From Dysgonomonas mossii (lineage in GTDB: Bacteria; Bacteroidota; Bacteroidia; Bacteroidales; Dysgonomonadaceae): a stretch of 64,000 nucleotides of DNA. Position 1 is the first letter of the stretch. Each line of letters opens with the position of its first letter. A model generated the notes under the pieces. The model made no database searches. It was not told where the DNA came from and saw only the letters and a list, made by a program, of their open reading frames with translations. Position numbers and translations under genes: made by a program. The stretch lies in contig NZ_SPPK01000004.1 in assembly GCF_004569505.1 (NCBI RefSeq), positions 186,001-250,000 on the forward strand. The letters run 5' to 3'. Below, piece by piece: positions 7,476 to 18,054 of the stretch.

Positions 7476-10400
7476 GTGCTAAAATTATCCATACTACAAC
7501 AGATTTTTGAGACTCACAAAAATATACCCGCAATAATAGATTTATTGTCTAAGCATAAAAATATCTATGTTAAAGGTTTGCAGGGTTCGTCAGCGTCTAT
7601 GTTTGCTACAGCTTTGTTTCATAAGACAGATAGCTGCTATTTGTTTGTGCTAAACGACTTAGAAAGTGCGGGGTATTTTTATCACGACTTGAATCAGATT
7701 TTAGACTCGGATAAAGTTTTATTTTTTCCTTCAGCATACAAACGGGCGATAAAGTACGGACAGATAGATGCTGCCAATGAAATCCTCCGTACTGAGGTGA
7801 TGGGACAGTTGCAGGTGGAAGATAAAAACCTCATAATCGTAACATATCCGGAAGCTTTAGCCGAAAAGGCTGTAGCTAAAGATATACTGAAAAAGAATAC
7901 GATACAGATGTCGGTGGATGAAGAGATCGATCGTAATTTCGTATCTGAGATGTTGGATAGTTTTGGATTTGAATACGTTGACTATGTGTATGAGCCGGGA
8001 CAATATGCTATCAGGGGAAGTATTCTGGACGTTTTTTCTTTTTCGAGCGAATATCCTTATCGTATCGACTTTTTTGGTGATGAAGTGAGTACAATACGAA
8101 CTTTTGATATCGAAACACAGTTGTCGAAAGAGAAATTAAACCAGATACAGATTATCCCTGACATGCAAAAGTCGAATATGGATCGGGAGTCATTGTTAAA
8201 GTTGATTCCGAAGGATACGGTTATTGCATTTAAGGATTTTGTATGGGCTAGCGACAAAGTAGAGAGTGTATATAATGATTCTACTATTCTGGATAATCCT
8301 GAATATGAGAAAGATTTACAAAATAAGCTAACCTTAAGAGGTGAATATGATGCATTGGTTAAGGGATTCAAGCATATTCATTTCGGGAACAAAATACAGG
8401 CAGAAGCTGTTGTCGAATTCAAAACAGATATACAACCTTCGTTTCATAAAAACTTTGACCTGATCAGTGAGACTCTTCACAAGTATCTAGATAAAGATTA
8501 TACTATATATATATTAAGTGACAGTGAGAAACAACAGAAACGGCTAAAGTCTATTTTTGAAGACAGGGGAGATAATATCAATTTTACACCTGTGGAGAGG
8601 ACTCTATCAGAAGGGTTTATTGACGAAACTTTAAAAATCTGCTGTTTTACCGATCATCAGATTTTTGACCGTTATCATAAATATAATCTTAAATCCGATA
8701 GGGTACGTTCAGGGAAGTTTGCTCTTTCTTTAAAGGAACTTCAACAGTTTCAGATAGGAGATTATATCGTACATATCGATCATGGTGTAGGGCAATTTGG
8801 TGGGCTTGTAAGATCTGATATGAATGGGAAGATGCAGGAGTTGATAAAACTCATTTATTTGAATAATGACGTAATATTTGTTTCCCTGCACTCTTTACAT
8901 AAAATATCGAAGTATAGAGGGAAAGAAGGCGAGCCGCCACGTATCAATAAATTAGGTACAGGGGCATGGAATAAGATTAAGGAGAAAACTAAAAATAAAG
9001 TAAAGGATATTGCCCGCGACCTGATACAGCTATACGCCAAACGCCGGCAAGAAGAAGGATTTAGTTTCGCTCCCGATTCTTTTCTACAACATGAGCTCGA
9101 AGCCTCATTTATTTATGAAGATACCCCCGATCAGGTAAAAGCAACTGCGGATGTCAAACTTGATATGGAGAACAGCAAACCGATGGATCGCTTAATTTGC
9201 GGCGATGTTGGGTTTGGAAAAACAGAAGTATCTATCCGGGCTGCATTTAAGGCCGTAACAGATAATAAGCAAGTTGCAGTATTGGTTCCTACAACAGTTT
9301 TAGCCTATCAGCACTATCAAACATTTAAAGAGAGGCTTAAAGACTTTCCTTGCCGTGTAGAATATATCAGTAGGGCACGGTCGGCAGGACAAATTAAAGA
9401 GGTTCTAAACGATCTAAAAGAAGGAAAAGTTGATATACTGATTGGTACGCATCGCATTGTTGGTAAAGATATTCAGTTTAAAGATTTAGGCTTGCTTATA
9501 ATAGACGAAGAGCAAAAGTTTGGTGTTGCTGTAAAAGAGAAATTGAAGCAAATGAAGTCTAATGTGGATACTTTAACGATGACAGCTACGCCTATTCCAC
9601 GTACATTGCAGTTTTCGTTAATGGGGGCAAGAGACTTGTCTGCAATAACAACGCCTCCGCCCAACAGGTACCCGATACAGACTGAAGTACACACATTCGA
9701 TCCGTTGATTATTCGTGAAGCTATAGAGTTTGAAATGAGCCGTAACGGGCAGGTATTCTTTATCAATAACAGGATAAAGAATATACATGAACTTGAAGAT
9801 CTAATAAAGAGAGAGGTTCCTGATGCACGCATTGCTGTTGGTCATGGACAAATGGATCCCGCCAAGCTGGAATCGATTATTATAGACTTTGTAAATCAAG
9901 AATACGACGTATTGATAGCAACTTCAATTGTAGAGTCCGGTATTGATATTCCTAATGCAAATACGATAATAATAAACAATGCTCAGAATTTTGGTTTGAG
10001 CGATCTGCACCAATTGCGTGGACGTGTTGGGCGAAGCAATAAGAAGGCTTTTGCATATCTATTAGCACCTCCGTTGCATACCTTGACTCCTGAGGCTAGA
10101 AGACGATTGCAAGCAATTGAGAACTTCTCGGAACTGGGTCATGGATTCCACATTGCTATGCAGGATTTGGATATTCGTGGAGCCGGAAATCTGCTTGGAG
10201 CAGAACAGAGTGGTTTTATCGCAGATTTAGGATATGAAGTTTATCAGAAAATATTGACGGAAGCAGTCAATGAGCTCAAAAACGATGAGTTTGCAGAGCT
10301 CTATCATGAGGCTGATGAAGATAATAAGATTTCGGGAGAAAACTTTGTTGATGATGTTCAGATAGAAAGTGATCTTGAACTTTTGTTCCCAGCTCTTTAT

Positions 10401-10802
10401 ATACCAAATGATTCGGAACGTATTACACTCTATCGAGAGCTCGATAATATGGAGAAAGAGTCGGATATAATGCAATTTACAGAGCGTCTCGAAGACCGTT
10501 TCGGAAAAATTCCACCCGAAGGTCGAGAGTTGATTCTGGTAGTTCGGCTTCGATCTATAGCCAAAACACTGGGTATCGAAAAGGTCGTTTTAAAAAATGG
10601 AAGAATGAGTTTATTCTTGGTTACAAATTCGGAGTCACCATACTATCAGTCGAAAGCGTTCGATAAATTACTCAATTACATCCAGAAGTATCCTCGTAAG
10701 TGTGAATTGAAAGACAGGAACGGAAGGCGTTCGGTGAGCATACAGAGCATTCCAAATGTGGAAACAGCTTGTATGGTGTTATCGGAAATAAACGGGCTGT
10801 AA
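7476..10802 (+). CDS. mfd: Transcription-repair coupling factor
   Basis: Displaces RNA polymerase stalled at DNA lesions and recruits UvrA for nucleotide-excision repair. It has 1108 residues, as usual for Mfd. The N-terminal third is a UvrB-like region. An RNA-polymerase-interaction (CarD-type) domain begins near residue 425 (FQIGDYIVHIDHGVGQF). The translocase has a Walker A DVGFGKTE near residue 576 and a DEEQ box near 676, followed by TATPIPRTL and QLRGRVGRS. A C-terminal TRCF domain follows. The GTG at 7476 is used because the next in-frame Met is about 40 residues in and would remove conserved sequence. It is monocistronic and divergent from the ilv operon. Confidence 0.96.
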   Translation: MLKLSILQQIFETHKNIPAIIDLLSKHKNIYVKGLQGSSASMFATALFHKTDSCYLFVLNDLESAGYFYHDLNQILDSDKVLFFPSAYKRAIKYGQIDAANEILRTEVMGQLQVEDKNLIIVTYPEALAEKAVAKDILKKNTIQMSVDEEIDRNFVSEMLDSFGFEYVDYVYEPGQYAIRGSILDVFSFSSEYPYRIDFFGDEVSTIRTFDIETQLSKEKLNQIQIIPDMQKSNMDRESLLKLIPKDTVIAFKDFVWASDKVESVYNDSTILDNPEYEKDLQNKLTLRGEYDALVKGFKHIHFGNKIQAEAVVEFKTDIQPSFHKNFDLISETLHKYLDKDYTIYILSDSEKQQKRLKSIFEDRGDNINFTPVERTLSEGFIDETLKICCFTDHQIFDRYHKYNLKSDRVRSGKFALSLKELQQFQIGDYIVHIDHGVGQFGGLVRSDMNGKMQELIKLIYLNNDVIFVSLHSLHKISKYRGKEGEPPRINKLGTGAWNKIKEKTKNKVKDIARDLIQLYAKRRQEEGFSFAPDSFLQHELEASFIYEDTPDQVKATADVKLDMENSKPMDRLICGDVGFGKTEVSIRAAFKAVTDNKQVAVLVPTTVLAYQHYQTFKERLKDFPCRVEYISRARSAGQIKEVLNDLKEGKVDILIGTHRIVGKDIQFKDLGLLIIDEEQKFGVAVKEKLKQMKSNVDTLTMTATPIPRTLQFSLMGARDLSAITTPPPNRYPIQTEVHTFDPLIIREAIEFEMSRNGQVFFINNRIKNIHELEDLIKREVPDARIAVGHGQMDPAKLESIIIDFVNQEYDVLIATSIVESGIDIPNANTIIINNAQNFGLSDLHQLRGRVGRSNKKAFAYLLAPPLHTLTPEARRRLQAIENFSELGHGFHIAMQDLDIRGAGNLLGAEQSGFIADLGYEVYQKILTEAVNELKNDEFAELYHEADEDNKISGENFVDDVQIESDLELLFPALYIPNDSERITLYRELDNMEKESDIMQFTERLEDRFGKIPPEGRELILVVRLRSIAKTLGIEKVVLKNGRMSLFLVTNSESPYYQSKAFDKLLNYIQKYPRKCELKDRNGRRSVSIQSIPNVETACMVLSEINGL

Positions 10803-10804
10803 GC

Positions 10805-10836
10805 AAAAAAAGAGAAAAGCTTGCGCCTTTCTCTTC
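10805..10836 (-). terminator. Terminator between mfd and the nitroreductase gene
   Basis: An 8-bp stem (AAGAGAAA/TTTCTCTT) with a 10-nt loop is followed on the minus strand by a run of T. It lies between convergent genes and best serves the leftward nitroreductase gene. Confidence 0.6.
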
Positions 10837-10858
10837 TAAGCTTCTGTAAGTATGATGT

Positions 10859-11461
10859 TTACTTAATGTATCCTACAGGTTGAACGAATGTTATTTCTTG
10901 TTTGTCAGTAAGTTTTAATGTATTATGTAGGTCAGGGCGAGTAAATGATCCTCTTGCTACAGAACCTAAACCTACTGAAGCACAATACAAGTATACATTC
11001 TGAGCAATAAACCCACTGTCGATAAATCCGGCTTCGCGGTTAGATGCTTTATCCATATTTGCCACATAGATTAGAGTCAATGAGGCATTCTCCGAAATGT
11101 TGGGCTGTCCGAGTGCTTTTCTGAAATCGCCTTTCTCTTTCATCTTTAGTACATTGTCTTTCGCATCATAAATATATATACCTGAGCTCAGCATTACATA
11201 TACATCAACTTCCTGACGGTTTTGGGACGAAGGAACTGTCCGTTTATCTTCTCTGTTGAAACCATAAGCAGCCCAAAGAAGATCGGATAGGGTTTGGGCC
11301 GGCATTTCTTTATATTCGAATGATCTATGAGACTGACGTTCATTCAGCACCTCCATCAAGGGTTTTCCTCCTGTTTTGGTTGGAGAAACTAATTGTATAT
11401 CCTGGGCAGAGACACAATTTATTAAACAAAATAACGCAATGGCTAATAAACCTTTTTTCAT
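10859..11461 (-). CDS. Exported nitroreductase-family protein (SagB/ThcOx type)
   Basis: A 200-residue flavoprotein-fold protein. A signal peptide ends near residue 19 (INCVSAQ), so it should be periplasmic or exported. Nitroreductase features are ERQSHRSFEYKEMPAQTLSDLLWAAYGFNR at the start of the fold and GFIAQNVYLYCASVGLGSVARG in the FMN/dimer-interface region. The family oxidises or reduces small substrates with FMN. The substrate here is unknown, and export of an FMN enzyme is slightly odd though common among Bacteroidetes relatives. A candidate -7 element TATTTTTG is on the minus strand at 11493-11500. It reads alone. Confidence 0.8.
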   Translation of the reverse strand: MKKGLLAIALFCLINCVSAQDIQLVSPTKTGGKPLMEVLNERQSHRSFEYKEMPAQTLSDLLWAAYGFNREDKRTVPSSQNRQEVDVYVMLSSGIYIYDAKDNVLKMKEKGDFRKALGQPNISENASLTLIYVANMDKASNREAGFIDSGFIAQNVYLYCASVGLGSVARGSFTRPDLHNTLKLTDKQEITFVQPVGYIK

Positions 11462-11492
11462 AATTGTAACCTAATTTTATAATTAACAGAAA

Positions 11493-11500
11493 CAAAAATA
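11493..11500 (-). promoter_or_regulatory. Candidate -7 element of the nitroreductase gene
   Basis: The minus strand reads TATTTTTG, matching TAnnTTTG, 32 bp before the start codon. Confidence 0.4.
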
Positions 11501-11629
11501 TAGAATTATATTCGTTTATAAACTCTTGTTTTTGAATTAAGTTCTTTGTGTAACTCTTGTTTTTAAGTAAAATTCACAACTTGAAATAAAATATATATAC
11601 TTATAAATAAATTCTATCGCTTATTGTTT

Positions 11630-11637
11630 TATATTTG
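11630..11637 (+). promoter_or_regulatory. Candidate -7 element of the DUF4105 gene
   Basis: TATATTTG matches TAnnTTTG and lies 24 bp before the ATG at 11662. Confidence 0.45.
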
Positions 11638-11661
11638 TGAATAAAATCCGCTAATAATACA

Positions 11662-12903
11662 ATGCGAAACCTATTCTTTATTGTTTTTTTGATCATAGCA
11701 TCCTTTTCGCAGGGAATACGGTCACAGCAGAATACATTCCGGTCGCCCATAACTCTTAGTGATACAGCTCAAATAAGTTTACTGACTAGCTCCGCATGGG
11801 AAAAAGAGATCTATGCTTTGTTTGGGCATACGGCTATTCGGGTTTGTGATACAACACAACATTTAGATGTAGTGTTCAACTACGGCTTATTTGACTTCAA
11901 TAGCGATAATTTCATATATAGGTTTGTCAAGGGAGAAACTTATTATATGGTTGGCTCTATACCTTTCAAGTATTACATAGAAGAGTATGGACAAAGAGGT
12001 GTAGGAGTTACCGAGCAGGTTTATAATTTGACCTTGAAAGAAAAGCAAGAGATATTTGATGCTTTAGCTCAAAACTCTAGTCCCGAAAATAGGGAATATC
12101 TTTATAACTTCTTCTATGATAACTGTGCAACTCGACCTCGTGATATCGTAGAGAAATATGTACAGGGAGAAATAGAATACACTCCAACTGATAAGCAACA
12201 AACATACAGAGACCTAGTGTGGGAGTGCGTTGGAATACAGCCATGGACTAAATTCGGTATAGATATCATAATTGGAGCAGATGCTGATAAGGTAATCACA
12301 GACAAACAAAAGGATTTTTTACCGGCTTATTTGATGAAAGCCAACGAAGGGGCTCACATTAGAAATACAGATGGGACATACCGAAACTTCATTTTAAAAG
12401 AGCAGCAACTTTTGACGCCACAAGAATTAGTTTCATCAGAAAGTCACATACAACCACTGTATGCCGGTTATATTTTGTTGTTGATTACTATACTCTTGTC
12501 TTTCTTAGTCTATAAAAAAAGGTGGTTTACATTAGGGCGAATTTATGATACACTATTGTTTATTGTAGCAGGAATTGGAGGGTGTGTAATTTTCTTTTTG
12601 ATGTTCTTTTCCATTCATCCATGTGTTAATCCAAACTGGAATATAGTGTGGTTAAATCCGCTTCAATTAATCGTTGCTTGTTTATTCTTTGTAAAATCAC
12701 TTTCAAAATTCATAAGTTGTTATCATTTTATTAACTTTGTAGCACTTTTGGCTTTTCTTTTGGCATGGTGTTTGATACCACAACAATTAGAGATAGCCTT
12801 TATCCCATTCATCTTATCGTTATGTATAAGGTCGGGGATGAATATTTTACAACTTAAAAAGTTAAAGAAAAGAGCTGATTATAGCTTGCCTAGGCGAAAA
12901 TGA
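11662..12903 (+). CDS. DUF4105 (Lnb N-terminal periplasmic domain) membrane protein
   Basis: A 413-residue protein with a signal peptide ending near residue 20, then a periplasmic DUF4105 domain of about 240 residues. Conserved family motifs are ALFGHTAIRV and YNFFYDNCATRPRDIV; the NCAT-type Asn-Cys and the His suggest a papain-like (NlpC/P60-like) fold, which is family inference. From about residue 265 several hydrophobic segments form a C-terminal membrane domain of perhaps four helices, ending in a basic tail. Its stop overlaps the start of the next gene by 4 bp (ATGA), indicating translational coupling to the phosphatase. Exact function is unknown. Confidence 0.8.
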   Translation: MRNLFFIVFLIIASFSQGIRSQQNTFRSPITLSDTAQISLLTSSAWEKEIYALFGHTAIRVCDTTQHLDVVFNYGLFDFNSDNFIYRFVKGETYYMVGSIPFKYYIEEYGQRGVGVTEQVYNLTLKEKQEIFDALAQNSSPENREYLYNFFYDNCATRPRDIVEKYVQGEIEYTPTDKQQTYRDLVWECVGIQPWTKFGIDIIIGADADKVITDKQKDFLPAYLMKANEGAHIRNTDGTYRNFILKEQQLLTPQELVSSESHIQPLYAGYILLLITILLSFLVYKKRWFTLGRIYDTLLFIVAGIGGCVIFFLMFFSIHPCVNPNWNIVWLNPLQLIVACLFFVKSLSKFISCYHFINFVALLAFLLAWCLIPQQLEIAFIPFILSLCIRSGMNILQLKKLKKRADYSLPRRK

Positions 12904-14498
12904 TAAGAATACTAACCTCTTTAGTTGCAGTATTAACCATAACATCTGTTCAGGCACAGACTTCTGTTCACGAGGTGCCGAAGTTGGTGATTGGAATAAC
13001 TATTGATCAGTTGAGAGGTGATTATCTAGAACTCTTTCAAGGTTCATTTTCTGAAAGGGGCTTCAAACGTCTCTTGAATGAAGGATTGGTATATCAGAAT
13101 ATAAAATTTGATTTCCCTAATTTAGACGATGCTTCTGCAATTGCTACTATATACACTGGTGCTTCACCTTTTTATCATGGTATCGTAGGTAATAAAAAGT
13201 ACATTGTAGCTAAGAAGCAAGAGGTCTCGACATTTACAGATGAAGCTTTCTTAGGTAACTATACACAGGATAAAGTTTCTCCTTTGGCTATCAAAACCTC
13301 TACTATAACAGATGAGTTGAAGGTTGCATCGCAAGGAAAATCTGACGTATACTCTTTTGCTCCTCAAATAGTTCAAGCTTTGATATCATCCGGCAAAAGA
13401 GGCAATTCTGCTTTCTGGATAGATGACTATACCGGCAAATGGGCTTCAACTACTTATTATAAGGATTTTTATTGGTCCGTAGATCAGGATAATCGTAGTA
13501 CAACAAACTTTGCATCTAAGGTTTGGAGTATGTATTGGCGTCCTTCTAAGGAAGTTAGTACATATAAGGCTTTTCCTTACGAGCAAAGCGAATCGTCTTT
13601 CCAGCACTTTCTTGGAGGAGATAAGCAGACTTATGTTTTAGCGAAACAAATTCCTGCTGTCAATGAGAATGTGCGATCTTCGGCTATGACTCTGCTTTCT
13701 AAAGCAGAATTAGGAAAACGCACTAATCCTGACTTTTTGTCTTTGACATTTTATGCAGGGAACTTTCCCGGAGTTTCCGATTATTCATACGAGATACAAG
13801 ATATTTATAGCTGCCTTGACAAGGAGATAGAAAAGTTGTTAGACGAGGTCGAAAAGACTGTTGGTCTTAAAAATACGTTGATCTTTGTCACTTCTACCGG
13901 ATATTACAATTCGTCGGAACATACAACGTCTACAGCTTTATCAAATTCAAATATCCCAGAAAATAAGTTCTATGTCAATCGTTGCGAAGCATTGCTGAAT
14001 ATGTACTTAATGGCTATATACGGCAGAGATGGGCAATGGGTTGATAAATTCTATAAAGGACAGGTTTATCTGAACAGGGAACTGATAAAGAGTAAAAATA
14101 TATCATTACAAGAAATACAGGAAAAAGCGGCAGAGTTTGTTTCTGAATTTACCGGCGTGCAAGAAGTATATACTTCATATCAAATACAGCACGGTCAGTG
14201 GAATCCTGTAATGGAATATTACAAGAATGGCTATACTAAAGAGAACTCTGGCGATCTATTTGTCGAATTACAGCCCGGCTATAAAATCGTAAACGAGCAA
14301 GATGCTTCATTTAAGGAAAAGCAGACTCGTAATAATGCGATTGTGAGCCCTGTAATTTTCTTTGGCAATAATATTAAGCCCGCCAGAATAAGAAGGACGA
14401 TTAAAGCTACAGAAATAGCTCCTTCGGTAACATATATAATGCGTATAAGATCTCCCAATGGAGCAAAAGAAGAGCCTTTACCGGAGTTAATTTGGTAG
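12900..14498 (+). CDS. Periplasmic alkaline phosphatase family protein (PafA-like)
   Basis: A 532-residue alkaline-phosphatase-superfamily enzyme with a signal peptide (ending VQAQ near residue 20). The metal-binding start KLVIGITIDQLRGDYLELF has the first Asp. The nucleophile region FPNLDDASAIATIYTGASPFYHGIVGN carries the Thr expected in PafA-like enzymes. The family cleaves phosphomonoesters with two zinc ions and supplies phosphate in Bacteroidetes. The C-terminal part is less conserved: where PafA members usually have clear His/Asp metal ligands I see only STGYYNSSEHTT, so activity is likely but not certain. It is coupled to the DUF4105 gene by a 4-bp overlap and lies 46 bp before secA. 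Confidence 0.8.
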   Translation: MIRILTSLVAVLTITSVQAQTSVHEVPKLVIGITIDQLRGDYLELFQGSFSERGFKRLLNEGLVYQNIKFDFPNLDDASAIATIYTGASPFYHGIVGNKKYIVAKKQEVSTFTDEAFLGNYTQDKVSPLAIKTSTITDELKVASQGKSDVYSFAPQIVQALISSGKRGNSAFWIDDYTGKWASTTYYKDFYWSVDQDNRSTTNFASKVWSMYWRPSKEVSTYKAFPYEQSESSFQHFLGGDKQTYVLAKQIPAVNENVRSSAMTLLSKAELGKRTNPDFLSLTFYAGNFPGVSDYSYEIQDIYSCLDKEIEKLLDEVEKTVGLKNTLIFVTSTGYYNSSEHTTSTALSNSNIPENKFYVNRCEALLNMYLMAIYGRDGQWVDKFYKGQVYLNRELIKSKNISLQEIQEKAAEFVSEFTGVQEVYTSYQIQHGQWNPVMEYYKNGYTKENSGDLFVELQPGYKIVNEQDASFKEKQTRNNAIVSPVIFFGNNIKPARIRRTIKATEIAPSVTYIMRIRSPNGAKEEPLPELIW

Positions 14499-14544
14499 TA
14501 CAATAAAACAAATAAAATAAAAAGAAAATAAACTAACTAAATAT

Positions 14545-17500
14545 ATGGGATTCGCTGACATTTTAACATCATTATTCGGAAATAAGTCTCAAAGAGACTT
14601 AAAAGAAATCAATCCGTATGTAGACCGTATCAAAGCTGTATATCCTTCTATTGAACGTCTGTCACACGATGAATTGCGTGCAAAGACAATGGAGATCAGA
14701 CGAAAAGTTCAGGAATACGTAGCAGCAGAAAAGAATAAAATAGCAGAACTCAAAGCCAATATCGAATCACTGGATATTGATCAACGTGAGGATGTATGGG
14801 TAGAAGTAGATAAGCTGGAAAAAGAAATAACTGACAAGTATGAGAAAGTATTAGACGAAGTACTTCCCGAAGCTTTTTCTATAGTAAAAGAGACCGCTCG
14901 CCGTTTGACTGAGAATGAAGAGATTGTAGTTACAGCCACAGAGTTTGATAGAGAGCTGGCAGTAGATCATGATTTCGTGCGTATTGAGGAAGATAAAGCT
15001 ATATATCAAAATCACTGGCAAGCAGGAGGTACAGAAATACAATGGAATATGATCCATTATGATGTACAGCTGTTTGGTGGTGTCGTGCTTCATAAAGGTA
15101 AAATCGCCGAAATGGCTACAGGGGAAGGTAAAACCCTGGTAGGTACTTTGCCTGTATTCCTTAATGCACTTACTGGTAATGGTGTGCATGTGGTTACGGT
15201 AAATGACTATCTGGCAAAACGTGACTCTGAGTGGATGGGACCAATTTACATGTTTAACGGACTTTCTGTAGATTGTATCGATAAACATCAGCCTAACTCA
15301 GAAGGCCGTCGTAAAGCATACCAAGCAGATATTACTTTCGGGACAAACAATGAGTTTGGTTTCGATTATCTACGAGACAATATGGCAATCAATCCGTCAG
15401 ATCTTGTTCAACGCAAGCATAACTATGCGATTGTTGACGAGGTAGACTCCGTATTGATTGACGATGCTCGTACACCATTGATTATTTCCGGGCCTGTACC
15501 TAGGGGTGAACAACAGTTGTTTGAAGAATTTCGTCCACGTGTAGAGATTATCGTAAAAGCACAACGAGATCTTTGTACTAAATTACTAGCTGAAGCAAAA
15601 GCTAAAATGGCTTCCAGTGATAAGAAAGAGCAAGAAGAAGGATCGTTGTTGTTATATCGTTCATTCAAAGGGTTACCAAAGAACAAGCCTCTTATCAAGT
15701 TCCTTAGTGAGCCGGGTATAAAGGCATCTATGTTGAAGACTGAAGAGCATTATATGAGCGAACAAATGCGTAATATGCATATTGTTACAGATGATCTTTA
15801 TTTCACTATAGATGAAAAAAATAACAGTATAGAGCTCACAGATAAAGGTATAGATTTGCTTACAGGTAATTCAGATGACCCTTTGTTCTTTGTTTTGCCT
15901 GATATCGGATCTTTATTATCTGACTTGGAAAATCAATCGCTTACTGACAGTCAAAAAGCAGAAAAGAAAGACGAGTTGATGCAAAACTATTCTATCAAGT
16001 CGGAACGAGTACATACAGTCAACCAGTTGCTAAAAGCTTATGCTTTATTCGATAGAGATGATGAGTATGTGGTTATCGATAATAAGGTAATGATTGTTGA
16101 TGAGCAAACAGGACGTATTATGGATGGTCGTCGCTATTCGGACGGATTGCACCAAGCGATAGAGGCTAAAGAGCGTGTTAAAGTAGAAGCTGCAACACAG
16201 ACATTTGCAACTATTACATTACAGAACTATTTCCGTATGTATCATAAGCTTTCGGGTATGACCGGTACAGCTGAGACGGAGGCAGGTGAGTTGTGGAACA
16301 TCTACAAATTAGATGTGGTTGTAATTCCTACCAATAGACCGATCGCGCGTAAGGATATGAATGACCGTATATATAAAACAAAACGTGAAAAATATACAGC
16401 GGTTATACAAGAAATAGAAAAACTGGTAGGGGAAGGTCGTGCTGTACTTGTGGGTACAACATCTGTCGAAATCTCTGAGTTGCTGGGTAAGATGCTTACC
16501 ATGCGTAAGATAAAGCATAATGTATTGAATGCTAAGTTGCACCAACGTGAAGCTGAAGTCATAGCTCTTGCCGGACAACCGGGAGCTGTTACTATCGCAA
16601 CAAACATGGCCGGTCGTGGTACCGACATCAAGCTTGCACCAAGTGTGAAAGAAGCAGGAGGGTTGGCGATTATCGGTACAGAAAGACATGAGTCTCGTCG
16701 TGTTGACCGTCAGTTGAGAGGTCGTGCAGGACGTCAGGGTGACCCGGGTTCATCCGTATTCTACATCTCGTTAGAGGATGATTTGATGCGTTTGTTTGCA
16801 TCGGAACGTATTGCCGGAATGATGGACCGTATGGGATTCAAAGAAGGAGAAATGCTTGAGCATAATATGCTTAGCAAGTCTGTAGAAAGAGCTCAGAAGA
16901 AAGTAGAAGAAAACAACTTTGGTATTCGTAAACGCTTGTTGGAATATGATGATGTAATGAATTCTCAACGTGAAGTTGTGTACAAACGTCGCCGTCATGC
17001 TCTTATGGGAGAACGTATTGGTATCGATATCGTGAATATGATATATGATACAGCTGTGAGTTTAACAGAGCAACATGCCGATAATCTCGATTATGAAGGA
17101 TTGACGGTTGATATGCTACGTTTGTTTACGACAGAACCACCTGTTGATGAAGCGACATTCCGTTCTACCAAGCCTGATACATTGACCGATATGATATATG
17201 ATAAGGCTATCCAGAACTTCAAACATAAGATGGATCGTTTAGCAGAAATTGCCAATCCGGTAATCAAACAGGTTTACGAAGAGCAAGGTGATAAGTTCGA
17301 GAACATTCTTATTCCTATCTCAGACGGAAGACGTGTTTATAATATCTCTTGTAATCTGAAAGAGGCATACGAAACACAATCTAAAGATGTGATCAAATCT
17401 TTTGAAAAATCAATAGTCCTTCATACAATCGATGAAGAATGGAAAGAACATCTTCGTGAAATGGACGATTTGCGCCAATCCGTTCAGAATGCCAGCTATG

Positions 17501-17862
17501 AACAAAAAGACCCATTATTGATTTATAAACTTGAGTCTTTCAATCTGTTTAAGAGCATGTTAAATAGTATAAATAGTAAAGCTGTAACTATTCTTATGCG
17601 TGGACAGATACCTGTTCGTGAACCGGAACAAGTACGTCAGGCAGAACCGGAACAAAAGACTGACTATAGCCGTTACCGTACCGAACGTAATGATATAGAA
17701 GATGGACAACAAAGAGTTTCGGCTCCGGGTCAAGGGCAAGCAGCTCAGGAACGACCAAGAGTGACAGCACCTATACAAGTAGACAAAAAGCCGGGGCGCA
17801 ATGATCCTTGTTTTTGTGGCAGTGGGAAAAAGTATAAAAACTGTCATGGAAGAAATGAATAA
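14545..17862 (+). CDS. secA: Preprotein translocase ATPase SecA
   Basis: Motor ATPase that drives unfolded preproteins through SecYEG. The 1105 residues are typical of the long Bacteroidetes SecA, with insertions in the nucleotide-binding region. Walker A is [14 protein letters not shown] (near residue 192). The DEAD-type box is [13 protein letters not shown] (near 297). A helicase-like motif is [13 protein letters not shown], with [16 protein letters not shown] in the second motor domain. The C-terminus has a zinc-binding SEC-C motif [14 protein letters not shown] that contacts SecB and ribosomes. A strong terminator follows directly. Confidence 0.97.
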   Translation: MGFADILTSLFGNKSQRDLKEINPYVDRIKAVYPSIERLSHDELRAKTMEIRRKVQEYVAAEKNKIAELKANIESLDIDQREDVWVEVDKLEKEITDKYEKVLDEVLPEAFSIVKETARRLTENEEIVVTATEFDRELAVDHDFVRIEEDKAIYQNHWQAGGTEIQWNMIHYDVQLFGGVVLHKGKIAEMATGEGKTLVGTLPVFLNALTGNGVHVVTVNDYLAKRDSEWMGPIYMFNGLSVDCIDKHQPNSEGRRKAYQADITFGTNNEFGFDYLRDNMAINPSDLVQRKHNYAIVDEVDSVLIDDARTPLIISGPVPRGEQQLFEEFRPRVEIIVKAQRDLCTKLLAEAKAKMASSDKKEQEEGSLLLYRSFKGLPKNKPLIKFLSEPGIKASMLKTEEHYMSEQMRNMHIVTDDLYFTIDEKNNSIELTDKGIDLLTGNSDDPLFFVLPDIGSLLSDLENQSLTDSQKAEKKDELMQNYSIKSERVHTVNQLLKAYALFDRDDEYVVIDNKVMIVDEQTGRIMDGRRYSDGLHQAIEAKERVKVEAATQTFATITLQNYFRMYHKLSGMTGTAETEAGELWNIYKLDVVVIPTNRPIARKDMNDRIYKTKREKYTAVIQEIEKLVGEGRAVLVGTTSVEISELLGKMLTMRKIKHNVLNAKLHQREAEVIALAGQPGAVTIATNMAGRGTDIKLAPSVKEAGGLAIIGTERHESRRVDRQLRGRAGRQGDPGSSVFYISLEDDLMRLFASERIAGMMDRMGFKEGEMLEHNMLSKSVERAQKKVEENNFGIRKRLLEYDDVMNSQREVVYKRRRHALMGERIGIDIVNMIYDTAVSLTEQHADNLDYEGLTVDMLRLFTTEPPVDEATFRSTKPDTLTDMIYDKAIQNFKHKMDRLAEIANPVIKQVYEEQGDKFENILIPISDGRRVYNISCNLKEAYETQSKDVIKSFEKSIVLHTIDEEWKEHLREMDDLRQSVQNASYEQKDPLLIYKLESFNLFKSMLNSINSKAVTILMRGQIPVREPEQVRQAEPEQKTDYSRYRTERNDIEDGQQRVSAPGQGQAAQERPRVTAPIQVDKKPGRNDPCFCGSGKKYKNCHGRNE

Positions 17863-17896
17863 TAGGAAGTAAATACTTGATATATTTATAATAATG

Positions 17897-17933
17897 AAAA
17901 GCCCGACAAGTAAGTTTCTGTCGGGCTTTTTTT
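17897..17933 (+). terminator. Terminator of secA
   Basis: A 12-bp stem built on AAGCCCGACA/TGTCGGGCTT is followed by a T-run, 35 bp past the secA stop. Confidence 0.9.
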
Positions 17934-18054
17934 ATGTTATTATGTTTTCTAATACAAACAAAATTTGTATCTTAGCATGTTTTTTAATTGTCAGAAAAAC
18001 AAAGTGTAAATGTACTTTACAAATATTTGAAAATAAAAATTTTAACTTAAGATA